A DNA stretch of 64,000 nt. Origin: Erwinia sp. SLM-02. Lineage in GTDB: Bacteria > Pseudomonadota > Gammaproteobacteria > Enterobacterales > Enterobacteriaceae. The notes under the pieces were generated by a model. That model ran no database searches and was not told the DNA's origin. It saw nothing but the letters and a program-made list of their open reading frames with translations. The stretch covers positions 310,001 to 374,000 of the forward strand of contig NZ_JAQISN010000004.1 in the NCBI RefSeq assembly GCF_037450285.1, read 5' to 3'. Both the position numbers and the translations under genes were made by a program. Shown in pieces: positions 41,371-49,682 of the stretch. Numbering within the stretch: position 1 is the stretch's first letter; each line of letters starts with the position of its first letter.

Positions 41371-42084
41371 ATGAGTCATCCCATGCTGTCTCTGAATAAT
41401 ATCAGTGCGCACTACGGCAAAATTCAGGCGCTGCACAACGTCAGCCTGCATATTAATCAGGGGGAAATTGTCACCCTGATTGGTGCTAACGGCGCAGGTA
41501 AAACCACCATTCTGGGCACCCTGTGCGGCGAACCGCGCGCCACCCAGGGCACCATCGTCTTCGACGGCAAGGATATTACCGACTGGCAGACCGCGCGCAT
41601 TATGCGTGAGGCCATCGCCATCGTGCCGGAAGGCCGGCGGGTATTTTCCCGCATGACTGTGGAAGAAAACCTGGCGATGGGCGGTTTCTTTGCCGAGCGT
41701 CAGCAGTATCAGGATCGCATCAAGCGCGTTTACGAACTGTTCCCGCGCCTGTGGGAACGGCGTATCCAGCGTGCCGGGACCATGTCCGGCGGCGAGCAGC
41801 AGATGCTGGCGATTGGCCGTGCGCTGATGAGCCAGCCACGCCTGCTGCTGCTGGATGAACCGTCGCTGGGCCTGGCGCCGATTATCATTCAGCAGATTTT
41901 CGACACCATCGAACAGCTGCGCAAAGAGGGGATGACTATCTTCCTCGTTGAGCAGAATGCGAATCAGGCGCTGAAGCTGGCGGACCGCGGCTACGTGCTC
42001 GAAAACGGCCATGTGGTGCTCGAAGACACGGGTGATGCATTGTTAGCCAACGAGGCGGTCAGAAGCGCCTACCTCGGCGGATAA
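41371..42084 (+). CDS. livF: Branched-chain amino acid ABC transporter ATPase LivF
   Basis: This 237-residue ATPase has Walker A IGANGAGKTT (37-46), the Q-loop IVPEGRRVFSRMTVEENL typical of LivF, the signature MSGGEQQMLAIGRA, Walker B LLLLDEPSLGLAP and LVEQNANQALKLADRGYVLENG. It lies 1 bp after livG and is followed by a strong terminator at the end of the operon. Confidence 0.95.
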   Translation: MSHPMLSLNNISAHYGKIQALHNVSLHINQGEIVTLIGANGAGKTTILGTLCGEPRATQGTIVFDGKDITDWQTARIMREAIAIVPEGRRVFSRMTVEENLAMGGFFAERQQYQDRIKRVYELFPRLWERRIQRAGTMSGGEQQMLAIGRALMSQPRLLLLDEPSLGLAPIIIQQIFDTIEQLRKEGMTIFLVEQNANQALKLADRGYVLENGHVVLEDTGDALLANEAVRSAYLGG

Positions 42085-42091
42085 GTATTCA

Positions 42092-42119
42092 GGGCAGCCC
42101 ACGCGGCTGCCCTTTTTTG
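42092..42119 (+). terminator. Terminator after livF
   Basis: GGGCAGCC (42092-42099) pairs with GGCTGCCC (42105-42112), followed by TTTTTT. Confidence 0.88.
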
Positions 42120-42206
42120 TCCCGAACGTGCAGGCAACTGTGCATTAAATCTGTGATCGTCTTCTCTCTGTTGATTGCCAAAGTTGTTACATCCCTCTCA
42201 CTTCTG

Positions 42207-42280
42207 CCGTCACGTTTTGAAATTCCCGTCATTCGCCCGTCACATTTCCGTCACATCACTATTATTAATCTGTCATTTAG
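42207..42280 (+). promoter_or_regulatory. Pho-box array upstream of ugpB
   Basis: Seven-base CYGTCAY units start at 42226, 42237, 42248 and, after one skipped register, 42270, all in exact 11-bp phase. A further out-of-phase CCGTCAC is at 42207. PhoB binds 11-bp direct repeats of CTGTCAT plus an AT-rich spacer, so phosphate-starvation activation of ugp is expected, as in E. coli. Confidence 0.88.
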
Positions 42281-42353
42281 CCGTGGCATGTTACTTGCCG
42301 ACTCACACAGTGCGCGGAATCGCGCATCATTAAAACGGGCACAGGAAACCGAT

Positions 42354-43670
42354 ATGTCATCTACCGCATTCCGTCGTACCGCTCTCAGCATGGTGCTGGG
42401 ACTGACCTTCAGCGGCAGCGCGCTGGCCGCTACCGAAATTCCGTTCTGGCACTCGATGGAAGGCGAGCTGGGCGTAGAGGTTGACTCACTGGCGAAGCGT
42501 TTTAACGAAACCCACCCCGATTACAAAATTGTGCCGACCTACAAAGGCAACTACGAACAGAGCCTGGCGGCGGGTATTGCTGCCGTGCGTACCGGTAAAG
42601 CACCTGCTGTTTTGCAGGTTTATGAAGTGGGCACGGCGACCATGATGGCGTCGAAAGCCATCGTTCCGGTCAACGAAGTGTTCAAAAAAGCCGGTATTGC
42701 GATGGATGCGAAGCAGTTCGTGCCTGCGGTTGCCGGTTACTACAGCGATTCGAAAGGCGAGCTGATCTCCCAGCCGTTTAACAGCTCCACGCCGGTGCTG
42801 TACTACAACAAAGACGCTTTCAAAAAAGCCGGTCTGAACCCGGACCAGCCGCCAAAAACCTGGCAGGAACTGGCGAAAGATACCGACGCGCTGCGTAAAG
42901 CGGGCATGTCCTGCGGCTACGCCAGCGGCTGGCAGGGCTGGATCCAGATTGAGAACTTCAGCGCCTGGCACGGCCTGCCGGTCGCCACCAAAAACAACGG
43001 CTTCGACGGTACCGATGCGGAGCTGGAGTTCAACAAGCCGGTGCAGGTGCGCCATATCCAGATGCTGTCCGATCTGAACAAGAAGGGTGATTTCACCTAC
43101 TTCGGCCGCAAAGATGAATCCACCTCCAAGTTCTATAACGGCGACTGTGCCATCACCACCGCCTCTTCCGGCTCGCTGGCCGACATCCGCAAATACGCCA
43201 AGTTTAACTTCGGCGTGGGCATGATGCCTTACGATGAAACCGTGCCGAACGCGCCGCAGAACGCCATTATCGGCGGTGCCAGCCTGTGGGTGATGAAGGG
43301 CAAAGACGATGCGACCTACAAAGGCGTCGCCGAGTTTATGCAGTTCCTGGCCAAGCCGGAAATCGCTGCCGAATGGCACCAGAAAACCGGCTACCTGCCG
43401 ATCACCACCGCGGCCTACGAGCTGACCAAACAGCAGGGCTTCTATGACAAGAACCCGGGGGCGGATATCGCGACTCGCCAGATGCTGAACAAAGACCCGC
43501 TGCCGTTCACCAAAGGCATGCGTCTGGGCAATATGCCGCAGATCCGTACCATCGTTGACGAAGAGCTGGAAGGCGTGTGGACCGGGAAGCAAACGCCGCA
43601 GGCCGCGCTGGATAAGGCCGTGAAGCGGGGTAACGAGCTGCTGCGTCGTTTCGAACAGCAGACTAAGTAA
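42354..43670 (+). CDS. ugpB: sn-Glycerol-3-phosphate periplasmic binding protein
   Basis: This 438-residue binding protein, the same length as E. coli UgpB, feeds glycerol-3-phosphate and glycerophosphodiesters to UgpAEC. The signal peptide ends at SGSALA (about residue 23), followed by ATEIPFWHSMEGELG. Later segments PFNSSTPVLYYNKDAFKKAGL and YASGWQGWIQIENFSAWHG carry the ligand-stacking aromatic residues, and GGASLWVMKGK follows. The ATG at 42354 gives the family length; an upstream in-frame extension would overlap the Pho boxes. It is followed by a stable hairpin before ugpA. Confidence 0.95.
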   Translation: MSSTAFRRTALSMVLGLTFSGSALAATEIPFWHSMEGELGVEVDSLAKRFNETHPDYKIVPTYKGNYEQSLAAGIAAVRTGKAPAVLQVYEVGTATMMASKAIVPVNEVFKKAGIAMDAKQFVPAVAGYYSDSKGELISQPFNSSTPVLYYNKDAFKKAGLNPDQPPKTWQELAKDTDALRKAGMSCGYASGWQGWIQIENFSAWHGLPVATKNNGFDGTDAELEFNKPVQVRHIQMLSDLNKKGDFTYFGRKDESTSKFYNGDCAITTASSGSLADIRKYAKFNFGVGMMPYDETVPNAPQNAIIGGASLWVMKGKDDATYKGVAEFMQFLAKPEIAAEWHQKTGYLPITTAAYELTKQQGFYDKNPGADIATRQMLNKDPLPFTKGMRLGNMPQIRTIVDEELEGVWTGKQTPQAALDKAVKRGNELLRRFEQQTK

Positions 43671-43727
43671 CCGTTGCCGTTGCAGAGCGCCGTTCGCCTT
43701 CGGGCCGGGCGGCGCTTTGCCAGCAAA

Positions 43728-43771
43728 GGCACATCACCGATCTCTCCCGCGGGGGCGATCGGTGATGTGCC
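43728..43771. repeat. Perfect 15-bp inverted repeat between ugpB and ugpA
   Basis: GGCACATCACCGATC (43728-43742) is perfectly complementary to GATCGGTGATGTGCC (43757-43771) with a 14-base loop. There is no T tract, so it is more likely a barrier to 3' decay that protects ugpB mRNA, as at malE-malF, than a full terminator. Confidence 0.75.
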
Positions 43772-43809
43772 CGTTAACACCGACCCCGTTCCGCACGAGA
43801 TAACCCACT

Positions 43810-44697
43810 ATGGCTCAGCCCCGTCCCGTTTTCCGCAATCGCTTTTTGCCCTATCTGCTGCTGCTGCCGCAGCTGGTGATTACGGCGATTTTCTTTATCT
43901 GGCCAGCGGGCGAAGCGCTCTGGTACTCGCTGCAAAGCATCGACCCGTTCGGTATCTCCAGCACTTTTGTCGGCATGGAGAACTTCGAGCGGCTGTTCAG
44001 CGACGGTCTGTACCTGGAGTCATTCTGGACGACGATTAAATTCAGCGGGATGGTCACGTTCTTCGGCATGGGGCTGTCGCTGCTGCTGGCGGCGCTGGTG
44101 GACTATGTTATCCGCCTGAAAAAGACCTATCAGACGCTGCTGCTACTGCCCTACGCGGTAGCGCCGGTCGTTGCGGCGGTGCTGTGGATGTTTCTGTTTA
44201 ACCCCGGGCTGGGGCTGTTCAGCCACCTGCTGAACCAGTGGGGCTACAACTGGAACTACGCGCAGAACAGCGGGCAGGCGATGTTCCTGATCGTGCTGGC
44301 CTCTATCTGGCAGCAGATGAGCTACAACTTCCTGTTTTTCTTCGCCGCGCTACAGTCGATTCCGAAGTCGCTGGTTGAGGCGGCGGCAATTGACGGGGCA
44401 GGCCCGGTACGGCGCTTCTTCGCGCTGTCGCTGCCGCTGATTACCCCGGTGAGCTTCTTCCTGCTGGTGGTGAACCTGGTGTATGCCTTCTTCGATACCT
44501 TCCCGGTGATCGATGCTGCCACCGGCGGTGGCCCGGTGCAGGCCACCACCACGCTGATTTATAAAATTTACCGCGAAGGCTTTGCCGGGCTGGATCTCTC
44601 TTCCTCTGCCGCCCAGTCGGTGGTGCTGATGCTGCTGGTGATTGTGCTGACGGTGATTCAGTTCCGCTTTGTTGAGCGTAAGGTGCGTTACCAATGA
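43810..44697 (+). CDS. ugpA: Glycerol-3-phosphate ABC transporter permease UgpA
   Basis: This 295-residue, six-helix permease matches E. coli UgpA (295). It begins with RPVFRNRFLPYLLLLPQLVITAIFFIWPAGEALWYS, and the EAA coupling loop is LVEAAAIDGAGPVRRFFALSLPLITP. It overlaps ugpE by 4 bp. Confidence 0.95.
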   Translation: MAQPRPVFRNRFLPYLLLLPQLVITAIFFIWPAGEALWYSLQSIDPFGISSTFVGMENFERLFSDGLYLESFWTTIKFSGMVTFFGMGLSLLLAALVDYVIRLKKTYQTLLLLPYAVAPVVAAVLWMFLFNPGLGLFSHLLNQWGYNWNYAQNSGQAMFLIVLASIWQQMSYNFLFFFAALQSIPKSLVEAAAIDGAGPVRRFFALSLPLITPVSFFLLVVNLVYAFFDTFPVIDAATGGGPVQATTTLIYKIYREGFAGLDLSSSAAQSVVLMLLVIVLTVIQFRFVERKVRYQ

Positions 44698-45539
44698 TTG
44701 AAAATCGTCGCGGGCTGGATATTTTCAGCCATACCCTGCTGATCCTCGGCATCCTGACCATCCTGTTCCCGCTGTATGTGGCCTTTGTGGCCGCCACGCT
44801 GGATAACACCGCCGTTTATCAGGTGCCGATGACGCTGATCCCCGGCAGCCACCTGTGGGAGAACATCAGCAATATCTGGGTTCGGGGAGTGAACGGCAGC
44901 GGCCCGGCCTTCAGCCTGATGCTGATGAACAGCCTGTTTATGGCGCTGGCGATCACCATCGGCAAAATCAGCGTCTCGATCATTTCGGCGTTTGCGCTGG
45001 TGTGGTTCCGCTTTCCGCTGCGCGGTCTGTTTTTCTGGATGATCTTCATCACCCTGATGCTGCCGGTGGAAGTGCGTATTTTCCCGACGGTGCAGGTAAT
45101 TGCCGATCTGAATATGCTCGACAGCTACAGCGGCCTGACGCTGCCGCTGATGGCCTCCGCGACCGCGACCTTCCTGTTCCGCCAGTTCTTTATGTCGATG
45201 CCGGACGAGCTGATGGAGGCGGCGCGCGTTGACGGTGCCAGCCCGATGCGCTTTTTCCGCGACATCGTTCTGCCGCTGTCAAAAACCAACCTGGCGGCGC
45301 TGTTTGTGATCACCTTTATCTACGGCTGGAACCAGTATTTATGGCCGCTGCTGATTGTGAACGATGCCTCGATGAGCACCGCCGTGGCGGGTATAAAAAG
45401 CATGATCTCCACCAGCGGTTCGCCAACGCAGTGGAATGAAGTGATGGCGGCAATGCTGTTAACCCTGATCCCGCCCGTGGTGATCGTTTTAGTCATGCAG
45501 CGTGCGTTCGTGCGCGGTCTGGTAGAGAGTGAGAAATAA
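44694..45539 (+). CDS. ugpE: Glycerol-3-phosphate ABC transporter permease UgpE
   Basis: This 281-residue, six-helix permease (E. coli UgpE 281) starts MIENRRGLDIFSHTLLILGI. Its EAA loop is LMEAARVDGASPMRFFRDIVLPLSKTNLAALF, with YGWNQYLWPLL after it. Its start overlaps the ugpA stop (ATGA), and ugpC follows after 3 bp. Confidence 0.95.
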   Translation: MIENRRGLDIFSHTLLILGILTILFPLYVAFVAATLDNTAVYQVPMTLIPGSHLWENISNIWVRGVNGSGPAFSLMLMNSLFMALAITIGKISVSIISAFALVWFRFPLRGLFFWMIFITLMLPVEVRIFPTVQVIADLNMLDSYSGLTLPLMASATATFLFRQFFMSMPDELMEAARVDGASPMRFFRDIVLPLSKTNLAALFVITFIYGWNQYLWPLLIVNDASMSTAVAGIKSMISTSGSPTQWNEVMAAMLLTLIPPVVIVLVMQRAFVRGLVESEK

Positions 45540-45542
45540 TCT

Positions 45543-46613
45543 ATGGCTGGTGTAAGACTTCAGGCAGTAACCAAAACCTACGACGGAAAAATCCAGATCA
45601 TCCAACCGCTGGACGTGACCGTGCAGGATGGCGAGTTTATGGTGATGGTCGGCCCTTCCGGCTGCGGGAAATCGACCCTGCTGCGGATGGTTGCCGGGCT
45701 GGAGCGGGTGACCAGCGGGGACATTTATATTGATTCCCGCCGCGTGACCGATGAAGAGCCGAAAGATCGCGGCATCGCGATGGTGTTCCAGAACTACGCA
45801 CTGTATCCGCATATGAGCGTGGAAGAGAACATGGCCTGGGGCCTGAAAATTCGCGGCATGGGCAAAGAACAGATCCGGCAAAAGGTGCTGGAAGCGGCGC
45901 GCAGCCTGGAGCTGGAACCGCTGCTGAAGCGCCGCCCGCGTGAGCTTTCCGGCGGCCAGCGCCAGCGCGTGGCGATGGGGCGCGCTATCGTTCGCGAACC
46001 GGCGGTGTTCCTGTTTGACGAGCCGCTGTCGAACCTGGATGCCCGCCTGCGCGTGCAGATGCGTCTGGAGCTGCAGCAGCTGCATCGCCGCCTGCAAACC
46101 ACCAGTCTGTACGTTACCCACGACCAGGTGGAAGCGATGACGCTGGCACAGCGGGTCATGGTGATGAACAAAGGCGTGCTGGAACAGCTGGGCACGCCAA
46201 CCGAGATTTATGAACGCCCGGCGACGCGCTTCGTCGCCAGTTTTATCGGTGCACCCGCCATGAACCTGCTGGACGGGCAGTTCAGCGCCGACGGGTCACG
46301 CTTCAGCCTGGACGAGCGTTTTGCCTTGCCGATTGCTGCGCCTTCGGCGGGCAAGGCCGGTCAGGCGTTGACGCTGGGTATTCGCCCGGAGCATATTGAG
46401 CTGTCTTCTGCCGAAGCCGGCGGTATTCCGCTGGTGGTGGAGACGCTGGAAATGCTGGGAGCAGACAACCTGGCACACGGCAAATGGGGCCAGCATAAGC
46501 TGGTCGTGCGGCTGCCGCATTCGCTGCGCCCGGCCGCAGGCAGCACGCTGTGGCTGCATCTGCCGCCGTCGTCGCTGCACTTCTTTGACCACAATGGACA
46601 ACGTACTGAATGA
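45543..46613 (+). CDS. ugpC: Glycerol-3-phosphate ABC transporter ATPase UgpC
   Basis: This 356-residue ATPase (E. coli 356) is of the MalK type. Walker A is VGPSGCGKST (36-45), the Q-loop MVFQNYALYPHMSV, the signature LSGGQRQRVAMGRA, Walker B VFLFDEPLSNLDA and the switch His in VTHDQVEAMTL. A C-terminal OB-type regulatory domain (about 240-356; GAPAMNLLDGQF, LGIRPEHI) follows, where E. coli UgpC is inhibited by internal phosphate or by interaction with UgpQ. It overlaps ugpQ by 4 bp. Confidence 0.95.
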   Translation: MAGVRLQAVTKTYDGKIQIIQPLDVTVQDGEFMVMVGPSGCGKSTLLRMVAGLERVTSGDIYIDSRRVTDEEPKDRGIAMVFQNYALYPHMSVEENMAWGLKIRGMGKEQIRQKVLEAARSLELEPLLKRRPRELSGGQRQRVAMGRAIVREPAVFLFDEPLSNLDARLRVQMRLELQQLHRRLQTTSLYVTHDQVEAMTLAQRVMVMNKGVLEQLGTPTEIYERPATRFVASFIGAPAMNLLDGQFSADGSRFSLDERFALPIAAPSAGKAGQALTLGIRPEHIELSSAEAGGIPLVVETLEMLGADNLAHGKWGQHKLVVRLPHSLRPAAGSTLWLHLPPSSLHFFDHNGQRTE

Positions 46614-47353
46614 TTAATCGTGCCTGGCCCTATCCGCCGATTGTCGCCCACCGCGGCGGCGGCAAACTGGCTCCGGAAAATACCCTGGCCGCTATCGATC
46701 TTGGCGCGCAGCTGGGCCATCTGATGATTGAGTTTGATGCCAAGCTGTCTCAGGACGGCGAAATTTTCCTGCTGCACGACGACACGCTCGACCGCACCAG
46801 CAACGGCTGGGGCGTGGCCGGGCAGCTGCCGTGGGATAAGCTGGTCCAGCTGGATGCCGGGAGCTGGTTTGGTAAAACCTTCGACGGCGAGCGCCTGCCG
46901 CTGCTGGCGCAGGTGGCGGACCGCTGCCGCCAGCACCGGCTGATGGCCAATATCGAAATCAAGCCAACCACCGGCCTTGAGGTGGAAACCGGTCGTGTAG
47001 TGGCGCTGGCCGCGCGCGATCTGTGGCAGGACCAGGTGGCGCCGCTGCTCTCCTCGTTCTCTTACGAGGCGCTGGAAGCGGCGCAGAAAGCCGCACCGGA
47101 GCTGCCGCGCGGCCTGCTGCTGCATGAGTGGGATGATAACTGGCGGCAGATGACCGATGCGCTGGGATGCCTCTCCATCCATCTAAACCACAAACTGCTG
47201 GATGAACGGCGCACCGCCGAGCTGAAGCAGGCCGGGCTGCGGATTCTGGTGTATACGGTTAACGAGCCGGAGCGCGCGCATCAGCTGCTGCAGTGGGGCG
47301 TGGATGCCATCTGTACCGACCGCATTGACGTTATCGGGCCGGATTTCCGCTGA
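46610..47353 (+). CDS. ugpQ: Cytosolic glycerophosphodiester phosphodiesterase
   Basis: This 247-residue TIM-barrel enzyme hydrolyses imported glycerophosphodiesters to glycerol-3-phosphate and an alcohol. The catalytic and metal-site motifs are PIVAHRGGGKLAPENTLAA (HRG and ENT), MIEFDAKLSQDGEIFLLHDDTLDRTSNG (ExD, HDxxLDRT), and NIEIKPT. It matches E. coli UgpQ in length. A GC-rich hairpin (47362-47385) follows, which serves yhhA on the other strand as well. Confidence 0.95.
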   Translation: MINRAWPYPPIVAHRGGGKLAPENTLAAIDLGAQLGHLMIEFDAKLSQDGEIFLLHDDTLDRTSNGWGVAGQLPWDKLVQLDAGSWFGKTFDGERLPLLAQVADRCRQHRLMANIEIKPTTGLEVETGRVVALAARDLWQDQVAPLLSSFSYEALEAAQKAAPELPRGLLLHEWDDNWRQMTDALGCLSIHLNHKLLDERRTAELKQAGLRILVYTVNEPERAHQLLQWGVDAICTDRIDVIGPDFR

Positions 47354-47359
47354 GAATAA

Positions 47360-47386
47360 AGCGGGCGACCGCTGAGGGTCGCCCGT
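47360..47386 (-). terminator. Terminator of yhhA, also after ugpQ
   Basis: CGGGCGACC (47362-47370) pairs with GGTCGCCCG (47377-47385). On the minus strand it is followed by CTTTATT, so it suits yhhA best. Confidence 0.6.
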
Positions 47387-47412
47387 ACTGTCGTGCTGAG
47401 GTTGCCCGCCCG

Positions 47413-47709
47413 TTAAGGCTGGTTCGTCGGCAGGGTGTTGTTGCTGTGGCCCGGCTGATTGTTCAGCGTGCGCTGGGAGGCGCTGTCGCGCTGCTCCTGG
47501 ACTTTACGCTGTAAATCCTGCTGCTGCCGCTGCTGATCCTGCTGAAGTTTCAGCTTCTGCTGAGACTGCTGGGTCTGCATCTGCTGCTGCATGCGCTGGG
47601 TGCTGGGGTTGTAGCCCGGCTGGTTGGGGTTATTGCCGTTATTTAACATATTCGCCATACCGCTCAGCGGCAGCAGGGCGACAAGCATCACTAACACTTT
47701 CGTTTTCAT
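47413..47709 (-). CDS. yhhA: DUF2756 protein YhhA
   Basis: This 98-residue secreted protein has a signal peptide (MKTKVLVMLVALLPLSGMA) and a Gln-rich coiled-coil-like stretch (RMQQQMQTQQSQQKLKLQQ and onward) ending in PGHSNNTLPTNQP. It lies between ugpQ and ggt, as in E. coli. Its function is unknown. Confidence 0.85.
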   Translation of the reverse strand: MKTKVLVMLVALLPLSGMANMLNNGNNPNQPGYNPSTQRMQQQMQTQQSQQKLKLQQDQQRQQQDLQRKVQEQRDSASQRTLNNQPGHSNNTLPTNQP

Positions 47710-47864
47710 TGTGATTCCTCCGTGTTACTTCCCTCATTTTACGTCAGACGCAACGCTCTGAGGCCAGGAGTGCTCCTGATTTCGCACAAAGTTCGCAAAG
47801 TAGCCATTTTTGTCCATATTTATCAATGGCAAACATAACGTAAATAAACTTAAAGGATGTAACA

Positions 47865-49643
47865 ATGATGACACAAGCTAAGAGGCGTCGGCTGTCGTGG
47901 TCGCTGTTGGCCGGGCTGCTGGTCTGGCAGGGTGCGGGTGCTGCCCCCAGCGACACGCCGACGGCACAGCCCGCACCGGCAGCGGCACCGGTTTCCTACG
48001 GGGTAGGCGCGGATACTTTCCATCCGGTGAAAGCGGCGCACGGCATGGTGGCATCGGTAGACGCTACGGCCACGGCGGTCGGCGTGAAGATCCTCGAACA
48101 GGGCGGTAACGCGGTGGATGCGGCGGTGGCCGTTGGCTATGCGCTCGCCGTGACGCATCCGCAGGCGGGTAATCTGGGCGGCGGCGGTTTTATGCTGCTG
48201 CGAACCGCTGCCGGCAATACCACCTCGATTGATTTCCGTGAAATGGCACCGGTTCGCGCCAGCCGCGATATGTTCCTGGATGCACAGGGAAATGCCGACA
48301 GTAAAAAATCGCTGACCTCCCATCTGGCATCCGGCGTTCCCGGCACGGTCGCGGGCTTCTCTCTGGCGAATCAAAAGTACGGCACGCTGCCGCTCAGCAC
48401 GCTGATCCAGCCCGCGCTGGAGCTGGCGCGCAAGGGGATTGTGGTTAACGAATCGCTGGCCGACGACCTTAGCGTCTACGGCAAAGAGGTGCTGCTCAGC
48501 CACCCGAGCAGCAAGGCCATCTTCTTTAAGGCCGACGGCACGCCGTGGCAGCAAGGTGAAAAGCTGGTGCAGCGTAATCTGGCGAACAGCCTGGAGCTGA
48601 TTTCCCGCCAGGGGCCGGATGCGTTTTATAAGGGGAAAATCGCCGACCAAATCGCCGCGGAAATGGAACAGCACGGCGGGCTGATCGGCAAAACGGACCT
48701 GGCCAACTACCGCGCCATCGAGCGCAAGCCGGTCAGCGGCAGCTATCGCGGCTATGAAGTCTATTCCATGCCGCCGCCGTCCTCCGGCGGTATCCACATC
48801 GTGCAGATCCTCAATATCCTGGAAAACTTTGACCTGGCGAAGATGGGCTTCGGCAGCGCGGATGCTATCCAGGTGATGGCGGAAGCGGAAAAATACGCCT
48901 ACGCCGACCGCTCGGAATACCTCGGCGATCCGGAGTTTGTTAAGGTGCCCGGTGCGGCGCTGACCAGCAAAGCGTATGCGAAAACCCTGGCGCAGCAGAT
49001 CGACCTGGCGAAGGCGCGCCCGTCGTCGGAGATCAAGCCCGGCAAGCTGGCCCCGTATGAAAGCGATCAGACCACGCACTTCTCGGTGGTGGATAAAGAC
49101 GGCAATGCGGTAGCGGTGACCTATACGTTGAATACCAACTTCGGCAGCGGCATCGTGGCCAGCGACAGCGGCATTCTGCTCAATAACGAGATGGATGACT
49201 TTTCCGCCAAGCCCGGCACGCCAAATGTGTATGGTCTGGTCGGCGGTGAGGCCAATGCGGTACAGCCGTACAAGCGCCCGCTCTCCTCCATGTCGCCGAC
49301 CATCGTGGCGAAAGACGGCAAGACCTGGCTGGTCACCGGCAGCCCGGGCGGTAGCCGCATTATTACCACCGTGCTGCAAATGGTGGTTAACAGCATCGAC
49401 TTTGGCATGAACGTGGCGGAAGCCACCAACGCACCGCGCTTCCACCATCAGTGGCTGCCGGATCAGCTGCGGGTGGAGAAGGGCTTCAGCCCGGATACGC
49501 TGAAGCTGCTGGGTGAGAAGGGCCAGCAGGTGAAGGTGATGCCGGCGATGGGCAGCACTCAGAGCATTATGCTGGGGCCGGACGGTATGCGCTATGGCGC
49601 TTCGGATCCGCGGACGATTGATGATTTAACGGCAGGATACTGA
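47865..49643 (+). CDS. ggt: Gamma-glutamyltransferase (periplasmic)
   Basis: This 592-residue proenzyme, which cleaves itself, splits glutathione and transfers its gamma-glutamyl group. It has a signal peptide (SWSLLAGLLVWQGAGAA), a large subunit with GMVASVDATATAVGVKILEQGGNAVDAAVAVGYALAVTHPQAGNLGGGGFML, and the cleavage site before Thr403 in TTHFSVVDKDGNAVAVTYTLN. This Thr is the nucleophile (Thr391 in E. coli, whose protein is 580 residues, so the offset fits). The small subunit holds GSGIVASDSGILLNNEMDDFS and PLSSMSPTIV. Two adjacent ATG codons (47865, 47868) are possible starts. Confidence 0.95.
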   Translation: MMTQAKRRRLSWSLLAGLLVWQGAGAAPSDTPTAQPAPAAAPVSYGVGADTFHPVKAAHGMVASVDATATAVGVKILEQGGNAVDAAVAVGYALAVTHPQAGNLGGGGFMLLRTAAGNTTSIDFREMAPVRASRDMFLDAQGNADSKKSLTSHLASGVPGTVAGFSLANQKYGTLPLSTLIQPALELARKGIVVNESLADDLSVYGKEVLLSHPSSKAIFFKADGTPWQQGEKLVQRNLANSLELISRQGPDAFYKGKIADQIAAEMEQHGGLIGKTDLANYRAIERKPVSGSYRGYEVYSMPPPSSGGIHIVQILNILENFDLAKMGFGSADAIQVMAEAEKYAYADRSEYLGDPEFVKVPGAALTSKAYAKTLAQQIDLAKARPSSEIKPGKLAPYESDQTTHFSVVDKDGNAVAVTYTLNTNFGSGIVASDSGILLNNEMDDFSAKPGTPNVYGLVGGEANAVQPYKRPLSSMSPTIVAKDGKTWLVTGSPGGSRIITTVLQMVVNSIDFGMNVAEATNAPRFHHQWLPDQLRVEKGFSPDTLKLLGEKGQQVKVMPAMGSTQSIMLGPDGMRYGASDPRTIDDLTAGY

Positions 49644-49651
49644 CAGCAGCA

Positions 49652-49682
49652 GGGTCGGCGCTAACCGCCGGGCCCTGTTTCT
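49652..49682. terminator. Terminator between ggt and malT
   Basis: An AGGGTCGGCG arm pairs imperfectly with CGCCGGGCCCT, followed by GTTTCTTT on the plus strand. It serves two convergent genes. Confidence 0.5.

Noticed and set aside
42117..42353. N-terminal extension of ugpB
   Set aside because: It would overlap the livF terminator and the Pho boxes; the start at 42354 gives a normal signal peptide and family length.
47850..49448. 532-codon open frame opposite ggt
   Set aside because: It is a mirror of the GC-rich ggt coding strand; ggt has its catalytic motifs and signal peptide.
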